NCBI GenBank assembly: GCA_035561515.1
Contig: DATMXP010000004.1
Location: 1-64,000 of the forward strand
Source: Terriglobales bacterium
GTDB lineage: Bacteria; Acidobacteriota; Terriglobia; Terriglobales; Acidobacteriaceae
Direction: 5' to 3'
Length of the DNA: 64,000 nucleotides
Below the pieces are notes generated by a model. That model worked only from the letters and a program-made list of their open reading frames with translations, searched no databases and was not told the origin of the DNA. The position numbers and the translations under genes are program-made. This document shows, piece after piece, positions 7,977 to 16,530 of the stretch. Numbering within the stretch: the first letter of the stretch is position 1; each line of letters opens with the position of its first letter.

Positions 7977-9701
7977 TTATTCATGCTGAGGAACCGGTTC
8001 CCTTGAAATGGCGCGATAGCGCTTGAGAATGAGGTCGAGGGTAATTACGCCTTCGAGTTTGCCGAGATTCGCGCGGTGAACGACGGGGAGGAGTTCGAAT
8101 CCGTGCAAGTTGCGAAGTGCGGTTTCGAGAGGGATGTCGGGGAAGAACACAGGCAGAGGCGTGGTGATGAGATCGCCGATGGTCGCGTCGGAAGGGGCAG
8201 TCCGGAGTTCGTCCGCGGAGACAGAAAACCACTCGCCAGACTGGCGGCGCACGAGAAAGTGGGCGCGAGAGGCTGTCACCCGGGCGGCGGCGATGTGAGC
8301 GAGTTCGTCGCAGTGAAGGACAGGGACGTCGTAGGCGCGCATGGCGTCTTCGACCCGGAGAACTTCCTCTTCGCGCTGCTCTTCCATGGAAGGAAGGTGG
8401 AGACCATCCTGCCGGGTGAGAACTTCGAAGATGGGGGTCGGCTGGAGACTGCGTGACACGAGGTACGCGATGGTGTTGGCTACGATGACGGGAATGATGA
8501 TGGAGTAATTTCCGGAGACCTCGAGCACCATGAATATGGATGTGAGCGGTGCGCGAAGAAATGCTGCGAAGAGAACGCCCATACCGACGAGAGCGTAGGT
8601 CCCGGTGGAACCAGTGAGTCCCTGGAGTTGAGTTTTTTCGATGAGGCCAACGGCAGCGCCGAGCATGGCACCGATGAAGAGAGTAGGCGCGAACATTCCG
8701 CCCGGCGTTCCGCTACTGAAGGAAAGTGTGGTGGCGACGATCTTCAGGGCGGCGAGGGCGAGGAGCATCTGCCAGGTGAATTGGTTGTGAAGGGCCTGGT
8801 CGATGTATTCGTATCCGGCACCCATGACCTGAGGGAAGCCGAGATAGCCGATGAGGCCGATAAGAAGTCCGGCGACGGCGGGTTGGAAATATAGGGCCCA
8901 TCGTGGCATGGCTTTGAGCTTGCGGCGAAGCCATCCGATGGACTTGGCGAAGATGAGAGCGGCGAATCCACCGACTATGCCAAGCGCGGCGTAGGCGAGC
9001 AGTTCCTCGGTGCTGATGAGCGATACCGATGGGATGCGGAACATTGCTTCCGACCCGAGCAGGAAGCGGGCGACGACGACGCTGGAGACGGCGGATAGGA
9101 CGATGGAGCCGAGAATGCCGGCGGTCCAGCGGCCGATGACTTCTTCGATCACGAAAAGAATCGCGGAAATCGGTGCGTTGAAGGCGGCGGCTAATCCAGC
9201 AGCAGCGCCAACGGGAGCGATGAGACGGACCTTTTCCTTGGAAAGGCGAAGGCGGCGTCCGAGGGCAGACGCGAGAGTGGCGCCGATCTGAAGGGACGGA
9301 TCTTCGGGACCGAGGGAGTGTCCGGACCCGATCGCGAGCGCGGAGCAAAGAAACTTACCAACAGCGGTCCGGAAAGGGATGTAGCCGTTCGAGATATAAA
9401 GAGCGGACTTGGTCTGGTTTACTCCGCTGCCGCGAGCGGCAGGGAAGAACTTCATGACCAGAATGGCGACGAGAAGCCCGACGAGGGTGGGCGCAAGTAT
9501 GATGCGCGCTCCGGAAATCGACAATGAGGAGCCGAGTAGAAACAGGCGCAGCCACTCAATCGTGACGCGGAAGCAGACCACCGCGAGTCCGGCGTAAATG
9601 CCGATGAAGATCGAAAGCAAAAGGAAGAAACGTTCTTCGGCCTGTGCTGAACGAGGCGGCGTAACGGAGACAAGTGGTGCAGTTGGGGTGGTGGCGCTCA
9701 A
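7977..9701 (-). CDS. CLC-family chloride channel/antiporter with C-terminal CBS domains
   Basis: A polytopic CLC protein (residues ~1-440) followed by two CBS domains (~450-570). The pore motifs are GSGVNQ (canonical GSGIP), GPEDPSLQIGA (canonical GREGP; the gating Glu is kept) and GVLFAAFLRAPLTSIFMVLE. The start is TTG at 9701, not the TTG at 9746: AAGGAG lies 7 bases before it. The TTG also overlaps the upstream TPR gene's stop as TTGA, a classic translational-coupling junction. CBS domains usually bind adenine nucleotides. The Pro-to-Asn change in the selectivity loop makes the transported anion and the channel/antiporter mode uncertain. Confidence 0.88.
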   Translation of the reverse strand: MSATTPTAPLVSVTPPRSAQAEERFFLLLSIFIGIYAGLAVVCFRVTIEWLRLFLLGSSLSISGARIILAPTLVGLLVAILVMKFFPAARGSGVNQTKSALYISNGYIPFRTAVGKFLCSALAIGSGHSLGPEDPSLQIGATLASALGRRLRLSKEKVRLIAPVGAAAGLAAAFNAPISAILFVIEEVIGRWTAGILGSIVLSAVSSVVVARFLLGSEAMFRIPSVSLISTEELLAYAALGIVGGFAALIFAKSIGWLRRKLKAMPRWALYFQPAVAGLLIGLIGYLGFPQVMGAGYEYIDQALHNQFTWQMLLALAALKIVATTLSFSSGTPGGMFAPTLFIGAMLGAAVGLIEKTQLQGLTGSTGTYALVGMGVLFAAFLRAPLTSIFMVLEVSGNYSIIIPVIVANTIAYLVSRSLQPTPIFEVLTRQDGLHLPSMEEQREEEVLRVEDAMRAYDVPVLHCDELAHIAAARVTASRAHFLVRRQSGEWFSVSADELRTAPSDATIGDLITTPLPVFFPDIPLETALRNLHGFELLPVVHRANLGKLEGVITLDLILKRYRAISREPVPQHE

Positions 9702-10849
9702 CGCTGCACTCCTTCCCCGTATCGCGAGAGCATGAGCAGAGCCCAATCCTTGCCCGCTGGAGTGCCACAGGTTTTTGCCGTCGCTTCTTCTATCCGCCCA
9801 ACTATTTCCATGATTTCATCGCGCGCATCGATATCCCTAGTCAAGTAGCGAATGCCTGTTTCGGGACCGAGAGATGTCCAGTCGGCATAGAGTTTCTGGA
9901 ACTCAGTCGCCGGAGAAGTCGACTGAAGTTGCTGATTCAGGGCTCCGGCACAGGTTTGCAGGCGGTCGCCGGCAGTCTCATAGGCGTCGGCGACCCTGCG
10001 TGCTCGTTCCCGATCTGAGAGCCTGCGTTGGAGAGGGTCGGAGGACAGGACAAGCCTGGCCATCTGGAGTTGAGAATCGACATCCGGATCGGTAGTGCCG
10101 CGGTCTTTGGCCTGCTGAAAATATCGCGATGCGGTGCGGAAGTGACCGACAGCGAAGGCGGAGTGCCCGGCACCGAGGGAAGCACGAGCAGCATCGACAG
10201 ACATTAGCGAGCGGTATTCGTCGAATGCGCGTTCGTTCTCGCCGGTTTGGAGAAGGACGTCGGCGGCGAGGAACCGCGCGGCAACGTCAGACGGAGGAAC
10301 GCCCGCTGCGAGATTGATGGCTTCGGCCTGAGCCTGCGTTTGCGAGCCATTCGCAAGTAAAAAATGGATGAACTCAAGCCGCGATTGGCGCCGGTTCTGG
10401 GCGGGATTGCCATCCCACGCGCCGTAAATGGCACTGTTGAAGTGCTGGGATGCGAGACGGCCATCGCCGACGCGGGAATAAACGCGTGCGAGTTCGAGGT
10501 TATACAATCCGTTGCCAGGCTGGCTTTCCCAGAGATTAAGCAGGTACGCGATAGCCTGGCGGGACTGGTCGTCGGCAGCCAAAGCCTGAGCGAGGCGTAG
10601 CCTGAAATTAGCGTTGTCGGGCGAATAACGAAGCGCATTGCGGAAATCGTTGATTGCAGTTTTGGGATTCCCGGACAGGAGCGCCTGATTTCCTCTGTGG
10701 TACCAGGAGCGGGAAAGAGAGTCTTCACGGCGCTGGTATGTGCGCGCGTAGATAAAGACGAGGACGAAGGATATGGCCGCAACGGCGATGAGTGCGGCAA
10801 TGATCGATGCGTCTTTTCTCCACCAGGGGAACGGAGATGCCGAATCCAT
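9698..10849 (-). CDS. Membrane-anchored TPR protein
   Basis: I choose ATG 10849 (MDSASPFPWW), which puts a single transmembrane helix at residues ~16-35 (IIAALIAVAAISFVLVFIYA). The longer frame from 11032 would run through the divergent alkyltransferase-like gene. The remainder is periplasmic or cytoplasmic helical repeats with TPR character (WYHRGNQALLSGNPKTAINDFRNALRYSPDNANFRLRLAQAL and later copies). Its stop overlaps the TTG start of the CLC gene by four bases, so the two are made together. Role unknown; TPRs suggest a scaffold. Confidence 0.75.
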   Translation of the reverse strand: MDSASPFPWWRKDASIIAALIAVAAISFVLVFIYARTYQRREDSLSRSWYHRGNQALLSGNPKTAINDFRNALRYSPDNANFRLRLAQALAADDQSRQAIAYLLNLWESQPGNGLYNLELARVYSRVGDGRLASQHFNSAIYGAWDGNPAQNRRQSRLEFIHFLLANGSQTQAQAEAINLAAGVPPSDVAARFLAADVLLQTGENERAFDEYRSLMSVDAARASLGAGHSAFAVGHFRTASRYFQQAKDRGTTDPDVDSQLQMARLVLSSDPLQRRLSDRERARRVADAYETAGDRLQTCAGALNQQLQSTSPATEFQKLYADWTSLGPETGIRYLTRDIDARDEIMEIVGRIEEATAKTCGTPAGKDWALLMLSRYGEGVQR

Positions 10850-10909
10850 GAGCTTACTTGGATGATAAATGTTGTACTCCGGATTTGCATCGCGGTGCGA
10901 TAAGTACTT

Positions 10910-11278
10910 ATGTTCGCGAAAATCAAAAAAGTAATTGCCAGAATCCCGAAGGGCAAAGTCGCCACGTACGGCCAGATCGCAAAGATGGCTGGTTATCCCG
11001 GTGCGGCGCGGCAAGTGGTGTGGGCGCTGCATGGATCAACCGGACTGCCATGGCACAGAGTGTTAGGTGCTGGAGGGAAAATTCTGCTTCCCGGGCAAAA
11101 CGGCATGGAACAGCGGATACGGCTGGAAATGGAGGGCGTGCAGTTCCATGGCGCGAAGGTAGATATGAAAAGCTTCGGCTGGGAACCGAAGGGGCAGACA
11201 AAACTGAAGCGTTCCGGGACAAAAGCGGTGGGGTCCGCAGCGCGGACCCGCAGTAAAGGCAGACCTATTAAGGATTAA
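10910..11278 (+). CDS. Alkyltransferase-like DNA-lesion protein (ATL; MGMT fold, Cys replaced by Trp)
   Basis: This 122-residue protein is the DNA-binding half of O6-alkylguanine-DNA alkyltransferase. The active-site PCHRV is PWHRV here (Trp48), the mark of ATL proteins. These bind O6-alkylguanine, flip it out and hand it to nucleotide-excision repair without removing the alkyl group. Other family features are VATYGQIAKMAG (Tyr20 in the flipping region) and AARQVVWAL (the Arg finger). A basic Lys/Arg-rich tail follows residue ~95. The start ATG 10910 sits 60 bases from the divergent TPR gene. Its 3' end overlaps the convergent lipoprotein gene by 11 bases. Confidence 0.9.
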   Translation: MFAKIKKVIARIPKGKVATYGQIAKMAGYPGAARQVVWALHGSTGLPWHRVLGAGGKILLPGQNGMEQRIRLEMEGVQFHGAKVDMKSFGWEPKGQTKLKRSGTKAVGSAARTRSKGRPIKD

Positions 11279-11897
11279 CGGTCAGTGTGGCAGGCTGACT
11301 GGTGACGTTCCCGACGCTGGCAACGATCGTCACAGTGCCCGGAGAGACTCCTTTCGCCAAGCCTTGTGCATCGATGGTGGCGACTGCCGCAAAGCTGCAA
11401 TACCAGGAGAAGGTCACACCCGTGATGGTGTTGCCGGAGGAATCCAGCGCGGTGGCGGTGAACTGCTGGGTAGCGCCTACGGTAATAGCAGGCGACATGG
11501 GTTGGATCTTAATGCTGGCGACGACCGGAGTGACGGTAAGGGTGGCGGTATTGCTGGTGACTCCGGAATAGGATGCGGTGATTTGCGTGGTACCGCCCCC
11601 GACGCCGGTTGCCACGCCGCTGGAGTTTATGGTGGCCACACTGGCGGAACTGCTGTTCCAGGTAACGGCGACGTTGTTTACAGCGTTATTGTTCGCATCG
11701 ACCGGAGAGGCGTAAAAAGTTGTCTGTTGTCCAACGGCAACGCTGACTGGGGTCGGCGTCACCGTAATCTTGGTCACGTTGGACGAACTTGACCCTCCAG
11801 AGGAACTGTCGCTGGATCCTCCGCAGGACACAAGAAGAGCGGACAGGGTGAGAAGCACAAGAAGGCGGAGAGATCCGGAGAACCCGAATGAAGTCAT
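11268..11897 (-). CDS. Lipoprotein with two bacterial Ig-like (BIG_2) domains
   Basis: ATG 11897 gives a lipoprotein signal peptide with lipobox LLVSC (Cys ~23), followed by a Gly/Ser linker. Two BIG_2-type Ig domains follow (about 40-125 and 126-209), each with VAVGQQTTFYA- or ITVGATQQFTA-type starts and the closing SNTATLTV or SQPATLTV strand. Such domains serve as adhesin or surface spacers. There is no catalytic domain. It is divergent from another Ig-like lipoprotein at 12163, and the 265 bases between them must hold both promoters. Confidence 0.82.
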   Translation of the reverse strand: MTSFGFSGSLRLLVLLTLSALLVSCGGSSDSSSGGSSSSNVTKITVTPTPVSVAVGQQTTFYASPVDANNNAVNNVAVTWNSSSASVATINSSGVATGVGGGTTQITASYSGVTSNTATLTVTPVVASIKIQPMSPAITVGATQQFTATALDSSGNTITGVTFSWYCSFAAVATIDAQGLAKGVSPGTVTIVASVGNVTSQPATLTVNP

Positions 11898-12162
11898 GAT
11901 GATATGAATTGTCCTGGTTAGAGCGCTGTAACTCCACATAAAACCCGCTGCTGTGTCCGAAGTTGCTGCTGTCTCAGTTTAGTCCCAGTTTGAAACCCAG
12001 TTTTAAATTTCCACAAAGTGTATCTGAGCATTTTATGCAACTCGCTGAGAGTTGCTGGGTTTAAATTAAACTCGGCAACGCTAACATCCCATTGAAGTAC
12101 CGCAATCTGTTTCTCCGAACAGGGTGTTTCGTGTGCCTGCCGATACCCAGGAGTTCTCATAA

Positions 12163-14166
12163 ATGAAATTCGCTGGTTTCATACTTGTTCCTTTACTTCT
12201 TGTCGCCGTCGGGTGTGGCGGCGGCAGCAACAATAATTCCGGCGGCGTGAGCGTCACGATTTCACCCACTTCGACAACGATTACGGCCGGGAGCAGCGTG
12301 CAGTTCTCTGCGTCGGTGAGTAATGCGACGGATACGAGCGTGACATGGCAGGTGGGCGGCGTCACGGGCGGCAGCACGTCGGTTGGGACCATTTCCACGA
12401 CCGGCCTGTACACCTCTCCGAGTGGGATCACAAGCACGGTGTACGTAAATGTGACAGCCGTGTCAGTACAAGACACGAGCAAGAATGCCTCGGCCACTGT
12501 GACGATTAACGCGACGAACGAGGCCCCGAAGGATGCGATCATCATCAGTCCAACAGGATCCGTGTTGGCGTCGGGGTCACAGCAGACGTTCACGGCAACA
12601 GTCAGAGGGACGGCTTACAGTCCGACGTGGAGTGTAAGTTGCGAAGGACAAGTAAGCGCGAAGTGCGGGCAGATTTCCAGCAGCGGTGTTTACACAGCGC
12701 CGTTATTCCCTCCGCGCTACGGCGAGGTCACAATCACCGCAACATCGCCTGACGCATCGGCCATCACCGGAAACGCACGTGTGCGAATTCAGATTTCCAA
12801 CCAGAGCTTATATGGACGATATGCGTTCTCGATGTCGGGAACCAGCTCAGGTGCGTTCCAGGGATCTGCCGGAAGCCTGGTGTTTGATGGACAGGGAAAT
12901 GTGACCAGCGGCGTAAAAGATGCGACGGGTGACGGCGGGACTCCAGTTTCCATCACGGGTGGGACGTATCACGTCGGGACGGACGGCCGCGGGAATATCG
13001 CGTTGCAGAGTGCCGGGGGTACCCAGAACCTTTCGATGGTGATGGTGAACCACGAGAAGGTGCTGATCTCAGGTTACGACGCCGGTGGTGAGATTTCGAC
13101 TGGAGCCATGGACCTGCAGGATCCGAGCACGTTCCAGATCACGTCACTGCAAGGGGCATTCCGGATGTCGGTGCAAGGGGCGAGTTCAACTCATCCGCAA
13201 GGGACCTTTGCAGCGGAGGGAGTCATTGCACCGGATGGCGCAGGTGCGATTGCGCAAGCCAGCTTCGATATCAACGACACCGGAACGGCGCAATCAGGAG
13301 TGTCCGTCACGGGAGCATTCAGTGCGCCATCAGGCGAAGGACGCGGCACGTTGACGCTGGGAAGCGGCGTGGGACCGCAGTCGTACGCGTACTTCATTGT
13401 GGACGCGAAGCACGTGAAACTGGTGGGAACCGACTCGAGCGATCGGGGTGTTGCGGAACTGGTGAAACAAGACTCGGCTACTTACTCAAATAGTTCGTGG
13501 AACGGGGCATTCGTCGGGGTGGTGTCCGGTTCGAACAGCCAAGGGCGAGCAAGCACCGGCGGCGTGTTTACGTTCAACGGTAGCGGAGGCGTGACGGCCC
13601 TGATTGACACCAATATGAACGGGAATGTTACTGCCGGTGGAACAGTAACCGGTACGTACAACGTGACGGACACGACCACGGGACGGACCACTGTCCAATG
13701 GACGGATGCGATTGGGGACCACCAACTGGTTTTGTATCCCTCGTCGGATGGTGGTGCGTTGATCCAGGTGGATGGGGTGAGTGCGAGTGGTTCGCTGCTT
13801 CGCCAAACGACGGCGCTTTCGTTCCCGTCGGTGTTCGCGGGTCAATTCGCAACCGAAGCTTACGGGTATGGGTTCATTGGTAGCGCCGGATGGGAGTCGC
13901 TGGTCGGGTTGACGATTCCGAATGGCGGCAGCTCGGTCAGCGGATACCTGGAGATCAATGACAACGGCACTCTTGCGCCGGGGACCACGTTGGGTGGCTC
14001 TTACCTGTGGAGCGCCACGGGAGTGGCACAGGTGAGCGCCACTACGAACTCGGCGGTATTCGGCAACGCGTTCCTGAAGGTTTACGCGGCAGATGACAGT
14101 CGAGGATTGCTCATGGGGGCTGACAGCAATCGCGTAATCACAGGAGTGATGTTGCGGCAATACTAG
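12163..14166 (+). CDS. Large surface lipoprotein: Ig-like domains plus beta-sheet repeats
   Basis: The signal peptide has lipobox LVAVGC (Cys18) followed by a Gly/Asn/Ser linker. Two Ig-like domains come next (~28-115 and ~125-208; WSVSCEGQVSAKCGQISSSGVYTAP is typical of this group). About four copies of a ~105-residue beta-rich unit then run to the end. Each copy follows the pattern GxYAFxxxG ... FDGxGxVTxGxxDxNxxG ... GTYxV ... GRGxxxL ... YxVDAxxVxLVxxD. I know this repeat type from acidobacterial secreted proteins but no function. The start ATG at 12163 fits the signal peptide. Confidence 0.82.
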   Translation: MKFAGFILVPLLLVAVGCGGGSNNNSGGVSVTISPTSTTITAGSSVQFSASVSNATDTSVTWQVGGVTGGSTSVGTISTTGLYTSPSGITSTVYVNVTAVSVQDTSKNASATVTINATNEAPKDAIIISPTGSVLASGSQQTFTATVRGTAYSPTWSVSCEGQVSAKCGQISSSGVYTAPLFPPRYGEVTITATSPDASAITGNARVRIQISNQSLYGRYAFSMSGTSSGAFQGSAGSLVFDGQGNVTSGVKDATGDGGTPVSITGGTYHVGTDGRGNIALQSAGGTQNLSMVMVNHEKVLISGYDAGGEISTGAMDLQDPSTFQITSLQGAFRMSVQGASSTHPQGTFAAEGVIAPDGAGAIAQASFDINDTGTAQSGVSVTGAFSAPSGEGRGTLTLGSGVGPQSYAYFIVDAKHVKLVGTDSSDRGVAELVKQDSATYSNSSWNGAFVGVVSGSNSQGRASTGGVFTFNGSGGVTALIDTNMNGNVTAGGTVTGTYNVTDTTTGRTTVQWTDAIGDHQLVLYPSSDGGALIQVDGVSASGSLLRQTTALSFPSVFAGQFATEAYGYGFIGSAGWESLVGLTIPNGGSSVSGYLEINDNGTLAPGTTLGGSYLWSATGVAQVSATTNSAVFGNAFLKVYAADDSRGLLMGADSNRVITGVMLRQY

Positions 14167-14185
14167 AAGGTTAGTTTGAAGACGG

Positions 14186-14215
14186 GGGCCGGAGAGATCC
14201 GGCCCTTTGTTTTTC
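14186..14215 (+). terminator. Rho-independent terminator after the lipoprotein gene
   Basis: GGGCCGGA (14186-14193) pairs with TCCGGCCC (14198-14205) across a GAGA tetraloop and is followed by TTTGTTTTT. It lies inside an upstream extension of the thiE frame, which supports the later ATG start for thiE. Confidence 0.85.
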
Positions 14216-14238
14216 CGGATGTGATTCAATTGAGCGAC

Positions 14239-14853
14239 ATGCCCGAACTTCTATTGCCAAAGGTGTATCCGATTCTCGACACGGCCCGCTTCGCGGACCG
14301 GAATACGCTGTTCGCGTTTGCGGAGGCGTTGCAGGGATGCGGGATGCTGCAATATCGAAACAAGAATGGAACTGCGAAAGAAATGCTCTCGGACGCGAGA
14401 GAACTGAGGCGGAGGCTGGGACGAAGGGTTTTGCTGATCATGAATGACCGGGCGGATCTGGCCCTTGCGGCGGATTTTGACGGGGTCCACGTCGGACAGG
14501 ACGATCTCTCGGTGGAGGCTGTAAGGAAGGTGGTTGGACCGAAGATGATTGTGGGGGCCTCTACTCACAATCCGGAGCAGCTTCGGGAGGGGGATGCGAC
14601 TTCGGCGGACTATTTGGCGATAGGGCCGGTATACGCGACGTCGAGCAAGGCAAATCCCGACCCGGTGGTGGGGCTGGAGGGCGTGCGCCGGGCAAGGGAA
14701 CTCACGCGTAAGCCGCTGGTGGCGATTGGCGGCATCAATGTGGGGAATGCGGCGGAGGTGACTGGGGCCGGAGCAGACTCACTGGCGCTCATTTCGTCCC
14801 TATTTCCTGACCCTGCGAAATCCGTGGAGCAATTTCGGCAGCTCTTGTTGTAA
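14239..14853 (+). CDS. thiE: Thiamine-phosphate synthase
   Basis: A TIM-barrel enzyme joining HMP-pyrophosphate and thiazole phosphate to thiamine phosphate. Motifs: MLQYRNK (pyrophosphate-binding QxR region), LLIMNDRADLALAADFDGVHVGQDDL, YLAIGPVYATSSK, and VAIGGINVGNAAEVTGAGADSLA, which holds the phosphate loop. Length about 204 aa from ATG 14239; a TTG three codons earlier is also possible. No TPP riboswitch is visible upstream, where the intervening terminator isolates it from the lipoprotein gene. No other thiamine gene is nearby. Confidence 0.92.
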   Translation: MPELLLPKVYPILDTARFADRNTLFAFAEALQGCGMLQYRNKNGTAKEMLSDARELRRRLGRRVLLIMNDRADLALAADFDGVHVGQDDLSVEAVRKVVGPKMIVGASTHNPEQLREGDATSADYLAIGPVYATSSKANPDPVVGLEGVRRARELTRKPLVAIGGINVGNAAEVTGAGADSLALISSLFPDPAKSVEQFRQLLL

Positions 14854-14940
14854 AGTCTTTCGCACCGAGCGGAGGCGACCCGGAACATCGCCTTCAGGCA
14901 TCGAACTGAATAAGGACAGCAACTTACAATCGGGGAACAC

Positions 14941-16494
14941 TTGAGTACCGACATCCAACCGGTAACCGCCACCCACGAACTACCCGCCACTCAAGACCAG
15001 GAACTGGTCAAAGGACTCGGCCTCACGAGCGCAACGACGCTGGTGATGGGGTCGATGATCGGGTCGGGCATTTTTATTGTCTCAGCTGATATTGCGCGAC
15101 TGACGAACTCGCCTGCCCTGCTGATTCTGGCATGGGTGGTGACGGGGTTCATGACGATTACGGCGGCGCTCTCCTATGGTGAGTTGGCAGCAATGATGCC
15201 AAGAGCAGGAGGGCAATACGTCTATCTGCGCGAGGCATTGGGCCCGCTGTGGGGTTTCCTCTACGGATGGACACTGTTCATGGTGATCCAGACGGGGACG
15301 ATCGCCGCGGTGGGAGTGGCGTTCGGGAAATTCCTCGGCGTGCTGTTCCCGTCTGTCTCATCGACGAACTGGATTCTGCACTTATGGAAGGTGCCGCCGA
15401 TCCATGTGGGACCTATGGTGCTGGGAAACATGGATGTGGGGCTCAACACGCAGAACCTGGTGGGCATCATCACAATCGTGTTGCTGACGGTGGTGAATGT
15501 CTTCGGCGTGAGGACGGGCGCGATTGTCCAGAATATCTTTACGATCGCGAAGACGGCGGCGCTGCTGGGGCTGATTCTGTTCGGGGTCGCAATGGCGCGC
15601 AACCCGGAGGCAATCGCAGCGAACTTCGGGAACTTCTGGCGGAATGCGGGAACGAGCGCGCCGGAGTTTGCACAGATCGGGATTGGCGGTCTGCTGGGGA
15701 CGCTGGTGATTGTGGCGGTCGCACAGGTCGGGTCACTGTTTTCGTCGGACGCGTGGAACAACGTGACGTTCACTGCGGCGGAAGTGAAGAACCCCAGCCG
15801 GAACCTGCCGTTGTCACTGGCGCTGGGTACGGGTGTGGTGATCGCCATTTATATCGCGGCGAACTTTGTGTACCTGAGCGTGCTGCCGCTGGTGGGCGAT
15901 CCGAATGGGACGTCGGTGCTGGCGCGCGGCATTCAGTATGCGACGGAAGATCGCGTGGGCACCGCCGTGATGCAGGTGATGTTCCCGGCGGGCGGCGCCG
16001 TGCTGATGGCCATCGCCATTTTGATTTCCACGTTCGGGTGTAACAACGGACTGATCCTGGCGGGCGCGCGTGTTTACTACGCCATGGCGAAAGACCGGTT
16101 GTTTTTCCAGAGCGCGGGAAGGTTACATCCGAAGTACAAGACGCCGCACATCTCGCTGTTCGTTCAATGCGCGTGGACCTGCATTCTGTGTCTGTCGGGT
16201 ACGTACGGGCAGTTGCTGGACTACATCATTTTTGCAGTGCTTGTGTTTTACGTGCTGACGATCGTGGGGCTGTTCGTGTTGCGGAGAACGCGACCGGATG
16301 CGCAAAGGCCGTATCGGGCGATTGGATATCCGGTGCTGCCGGCGATCTACATTGCGATGGCAGTGTTTATCGATGTCGTACTTTTGAGATATAAACCCCA
16401 GTACACCTGGCCGGGGCTGATTATCGTTTTATGCGGTATTCCGGTGTATTACCTGTGGTCGCGCCGGACCGCCGCCAGGCCGGTGGATGCATAG
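14941..16494 (+). CDS. APC-family amino-acid permease (APA/LAT-like)
   Basis: A 517-residue, 12-helix transporter of the amino acid-polyamine-organocation superfamily. The first helix carries the unwound substrate-binding motif GSMIGSGIFIVSADIA; helix 3 follows ALSYGELAAMMPRAGGQYVYLREALG. Start is TTG 14941 preceded by GGGGAA. It probably takes up neutral amino acids, but the substrate cannot be read from sequence. A second APC gene follows after 36 bases. Confidence 0.88.
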   Translation: MSTDIQPVTATHELPATQDQELVKGLGLTSATTLVMGSMIGSGIFIVSADIARLTNSPALLILAWVVTGFMTITAALSYGELAAMMPRAGGQYVYLREALGPLWGFLYGWTLFMVIQTGTIAAVGVAFGKFLGVLFPSVSSTNWILHLWKVPPIHVGPMVLGNMDVGLNTQNLVGIITIVLLTVVNVFGVRTGAIVQNIFTIAKTAALLGLILFGVAMARNPEAIAANFGNFWRNAGTSAPEFAQIGIGGLLGTLVIVAVAQVGSLFSSDAWNNVTFTAAEVKNPSRNLPLSLALGTGVVIAIYIAANFVYLSVLPLVGDPNGTSVLARGIQYATEDRVGTAVMQVMFPAGGAVLMAIAILISTFGCNNGLILAGARVYYAMAKDRLFFQSAGRLHPKYKTPHISLFVQCAWTCILCLSGTYGQLLDYIIFAVLVFYVLTIVGLFVLRRTRPDAQRPYRAIGYPVLPAIYIAMAVFIDVVLLRYKPQYTWPGLIIVLCGIPVYYLWSRRTAARPVDA

Positions 16495-16530
16495 ATACGA
16501 AGTGATCTGCGGAAAGGCAGAAGGAAATCC

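Noticed and set aside
10850..11032. N-terminal extension of the TPR protein
   Set aside because: It overlaps the divergent alkyltransferase-like gene and precedes the transmembrane helix with sequence of no protein-like character. ATG 10849 is better.
14100..14240. TPP riboswitch upstream of thiE
   Set aside because: No conserved TPP-binding core is present; the structure there is the terminator of the preceding lipoprotein gene.
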